DNA of 6,416 nt from Myxococcales bacterium (GTDB lineage: Bacteria > Myxococcota_A > Polyangia > Fen-1088): positions 12,453 through 18,868 of the forward strand of contig PMZX01000232.1 in NCBI GenBank assembly GCA_003170035.1, given 5' to 3'. Both the position numbers and the translations under genes were made by a program. Below are positions 5,403 through 6,416 of the stretch, one piece after another (position 1 is the stretch's first letter; each line of letters starts with the position of its first letter). The notes beneath the pieces were generated by a model. That model was not told the DNA's origin. It made no database searches and worked only from the letters and a program-made list of their open reading frames with translations.

Positions 5403-6416
5403 TCAGGACGAAGAGCGTTCGTCGACCAGCTCTTGATACATCCCCCTGGTCGTCTCGGCGATGGACGTCCAGGAGAAGTACTCCTCCACCCGCTTGCGGC
5501 CGGCCAGGCCCAGCCCCCGCGCCCATTCCCGATCGTGAAGCATTCGGTTGATGGCCTCGGCCAAAGCGAGCGGATTGGCTGGCGGCACCAGCAGCCCCGT
5601 GCTCTCCGGCACCACGACCTCTTTGATACCGCCCACCGCGCTGGCCACCACCGGCCGCTCACAAGCCATGGCCTCCAGGTTTATGATGCCGAACGGCTCG
5701 TACACCGAGGGGCAGGCAAAGAGTGCGGCGTTGCTGTAGAGTTCGATGTACTGCTCCTCGCGCAGAAGGGTGTTGATCCACAGACAGCGCGGCTGCTCCG
5801 CCACCTTGGCCGCGATCTCTGCCTCCACAGCCGGCGTGTCGGGCGCACTGGTGCAACACACCAGGCGCACGCCGGGGGCCACGTGCTTCATAGCCTCGAT
5901 CAGGTGCACCATCCCCTTCTGGCGCGTGGTCCGGCCCACGAACAGGACGTAGTCGCCATCAATGCCGTAGGCCTTGCAGGTCACGCGGCTCTCGACCCGT
6001 TTCCACACGCCAAGCTCGATGCCGTTGTGGATCACCACCACTCGTCTGGGGTCCACGTTGAACAACTCCAGGATCTCCCGCCGCGCGTCGGTCGAGACAG
6101 CCACGACCCGGTCGGCGTTCTCCAGCGCCACCTTCTCGATCCACGAGGTCAGGTGATACGAGCGGCCCAGCTGCTCTTCCTTCCAGGGCCGCAACGGCTC
6201 CAGGCTGTGCACGGTGGCCACATAGGGGACGTTGTACAGAGTCTTGGCCATGAAGCCCGCGAGCGCGCCATACCAGGTGTGCGAGTGGACCACGTCGGCA
6301 TCGATGCGATCGCGAATCTGGGACAGATTGACCGAGAACGTCCCCAGCGTGCTGTTGAAGAGCTTGTCTTCTCCTTCCCACATGCGCGGCCAGGCCTGAT
6401 ACCCGCGCACCCGCAA
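5403..6416 (-). CDS. glgM: GlgM/GlgA-type maltose-1-phosphate (glycogen) synthase, GT4/GT-B fold, N-terminus cut by window edge
   Basis: This is a retaining GT-B glycosyltransferase of the group once annotated as 'glycogen synthase, Corynebacterium family'. Mycobacterial Rv1212c of that group (GlgM) makes alpha-maltose-1-phosphate from ADP-glucose and glucose-1-phosphate, the substrate of GlgE. The 337 codons present are the bulk of the protein; roughly 50-70 N-terminal residues lie past 6416, and the TTG at the edge is not a proposed start. Residue numbers here begin at the edge. Motifs in order: VHSHTWYGALAG (43-54), HSLEPLRPWKEEQLG (70-84), a strong hallmark of this group, VIHNGIELGVW (128-138), VGRTTRQKG (160-168) in the nucleotide-sugar domain, and VYEPFGIINLEAMA (238-251) with the E-x7-E pair E240/E248, then VGGIKEVV (261-268). 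The downstream glgE supports the maltose-1-phosphate role. An ordinary ADP-glucose glycogen synthase, or mixed activity, cannot be excluded from sequence; the symbol is given on that basis. Confidence 0.85.
   Translation of the reverse strand: MRVRGYQAWPRMWEGEDKLFNSTLGTFSVNLSQIRDRIDADVVHSHTWYGALAGFMAKTLYNVPYVATVHSLEPLRPWKEEQLGRSYHLTSWIEKVALENADRVVAVSTDARREILELFNVDPRRVVVIHNGIELGVWKRVESRVTCKAYGIDGDYVLFVGRTTRQKGMVHLIEAMKHVAPGVRLVCCTSAPDTPAVEAEIAAKVAEQPRCLWINTLLREEQYIELYSNAALFACPSVYEPFGIINLEAMACERPVVASAVGGIKEVVVPESTGLLVPPANPLALAEAINRMLHDREWARGLGLAGRKRVEEYFSWTSIAETTRGMYQELVDERSSS

Noticed and set aside
5373..5406. Inverted repeat CTGACC / GGTCAG around the synthase stop codon as a possible terminator
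   Set aside because: Six-base arms with a 22-base loop and no T run make a weak hairpin; one arm also includes the stop codon. Chance is the simpler explanation.
4418..5551. Plus-strand open frame of 377 codons opposite the membrane protein
   Set aside because: It is rich in Gln, Arg and His, with no recognisable domain, and crosses the gap and the end of the synthase gene; it is a shadow of the minus-strand genes.

Overview
The window is a GC-rich bacterial segment with five protein-coding genes, all on the minus strand, so transcription runs from position 6416 toward position 1. Both edge genes are cut by the window. In transcription order they are: a maltose-1-phosphate/glycogen synthase of the actinobacterial GlgM/GlgA type (N-terminus missing), a multi-pass GT-C type membrane glycosyltransferase, the maltosyltransferase GlgE, the UTP-glucose-1-phosphate uridylyltransferase GalU, and the N-terminal part of the replication-restart helicase PriA. 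The priA gene is easy to miss because it starts with GTG and runs off the edge, but its N-terminal DNA-binding domain is clear.

The organism cannot be named from this sequence. High GC, GTG starts, GlgE and a GlgM-like synthase fit Actinobacteria, but also high-GC non-actinobacterial lineages such as Myxococcota or Acidobacteriota. I lean weakly to the latter group from the general look of the proteins. No ribosomal RNA, tRNA, mobile element, CRISPR array or phage gene is visible.

Layout by region: 1-485 priA (partial); 482-1363 galU, whose stop codon overlaps the priA start by four bases; 1364-1396 a short spacer; 1397-3427 glgE; 3428-3559 a 132-base gap with two inverted repeats, one a perfect 17-bp palindrome four bases before the glgE start; 3560-5218 the membrane protein; 5219-5402 a gap with a purine-rich ribosome-binding stretch but no convincing promoter or terminator; 5403-6416 the GlgM/GlgA-type synthase.

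Functionally, the synthase and GlgE look like two consecutive steps of the maltose-1-phosphate route to alpha-1,4-glucan: GlgM-type enzymes make maltose-1-phosphate from ADP-glucose and glucose-1-phosphate, and GlgE transfers the maltosyl unit to the growing chain. GalU competes for the same glucose-1-phosphate, making UDP-glucose. The membrane glycosyltransferase between them is the least explained part. It may attach sugars from a lipid-linked donor on the outer face of the membrane, which would tie the locus to a surface glycan, but that is inference. PriA is a housekeeping protein and probably only shares the transcript.
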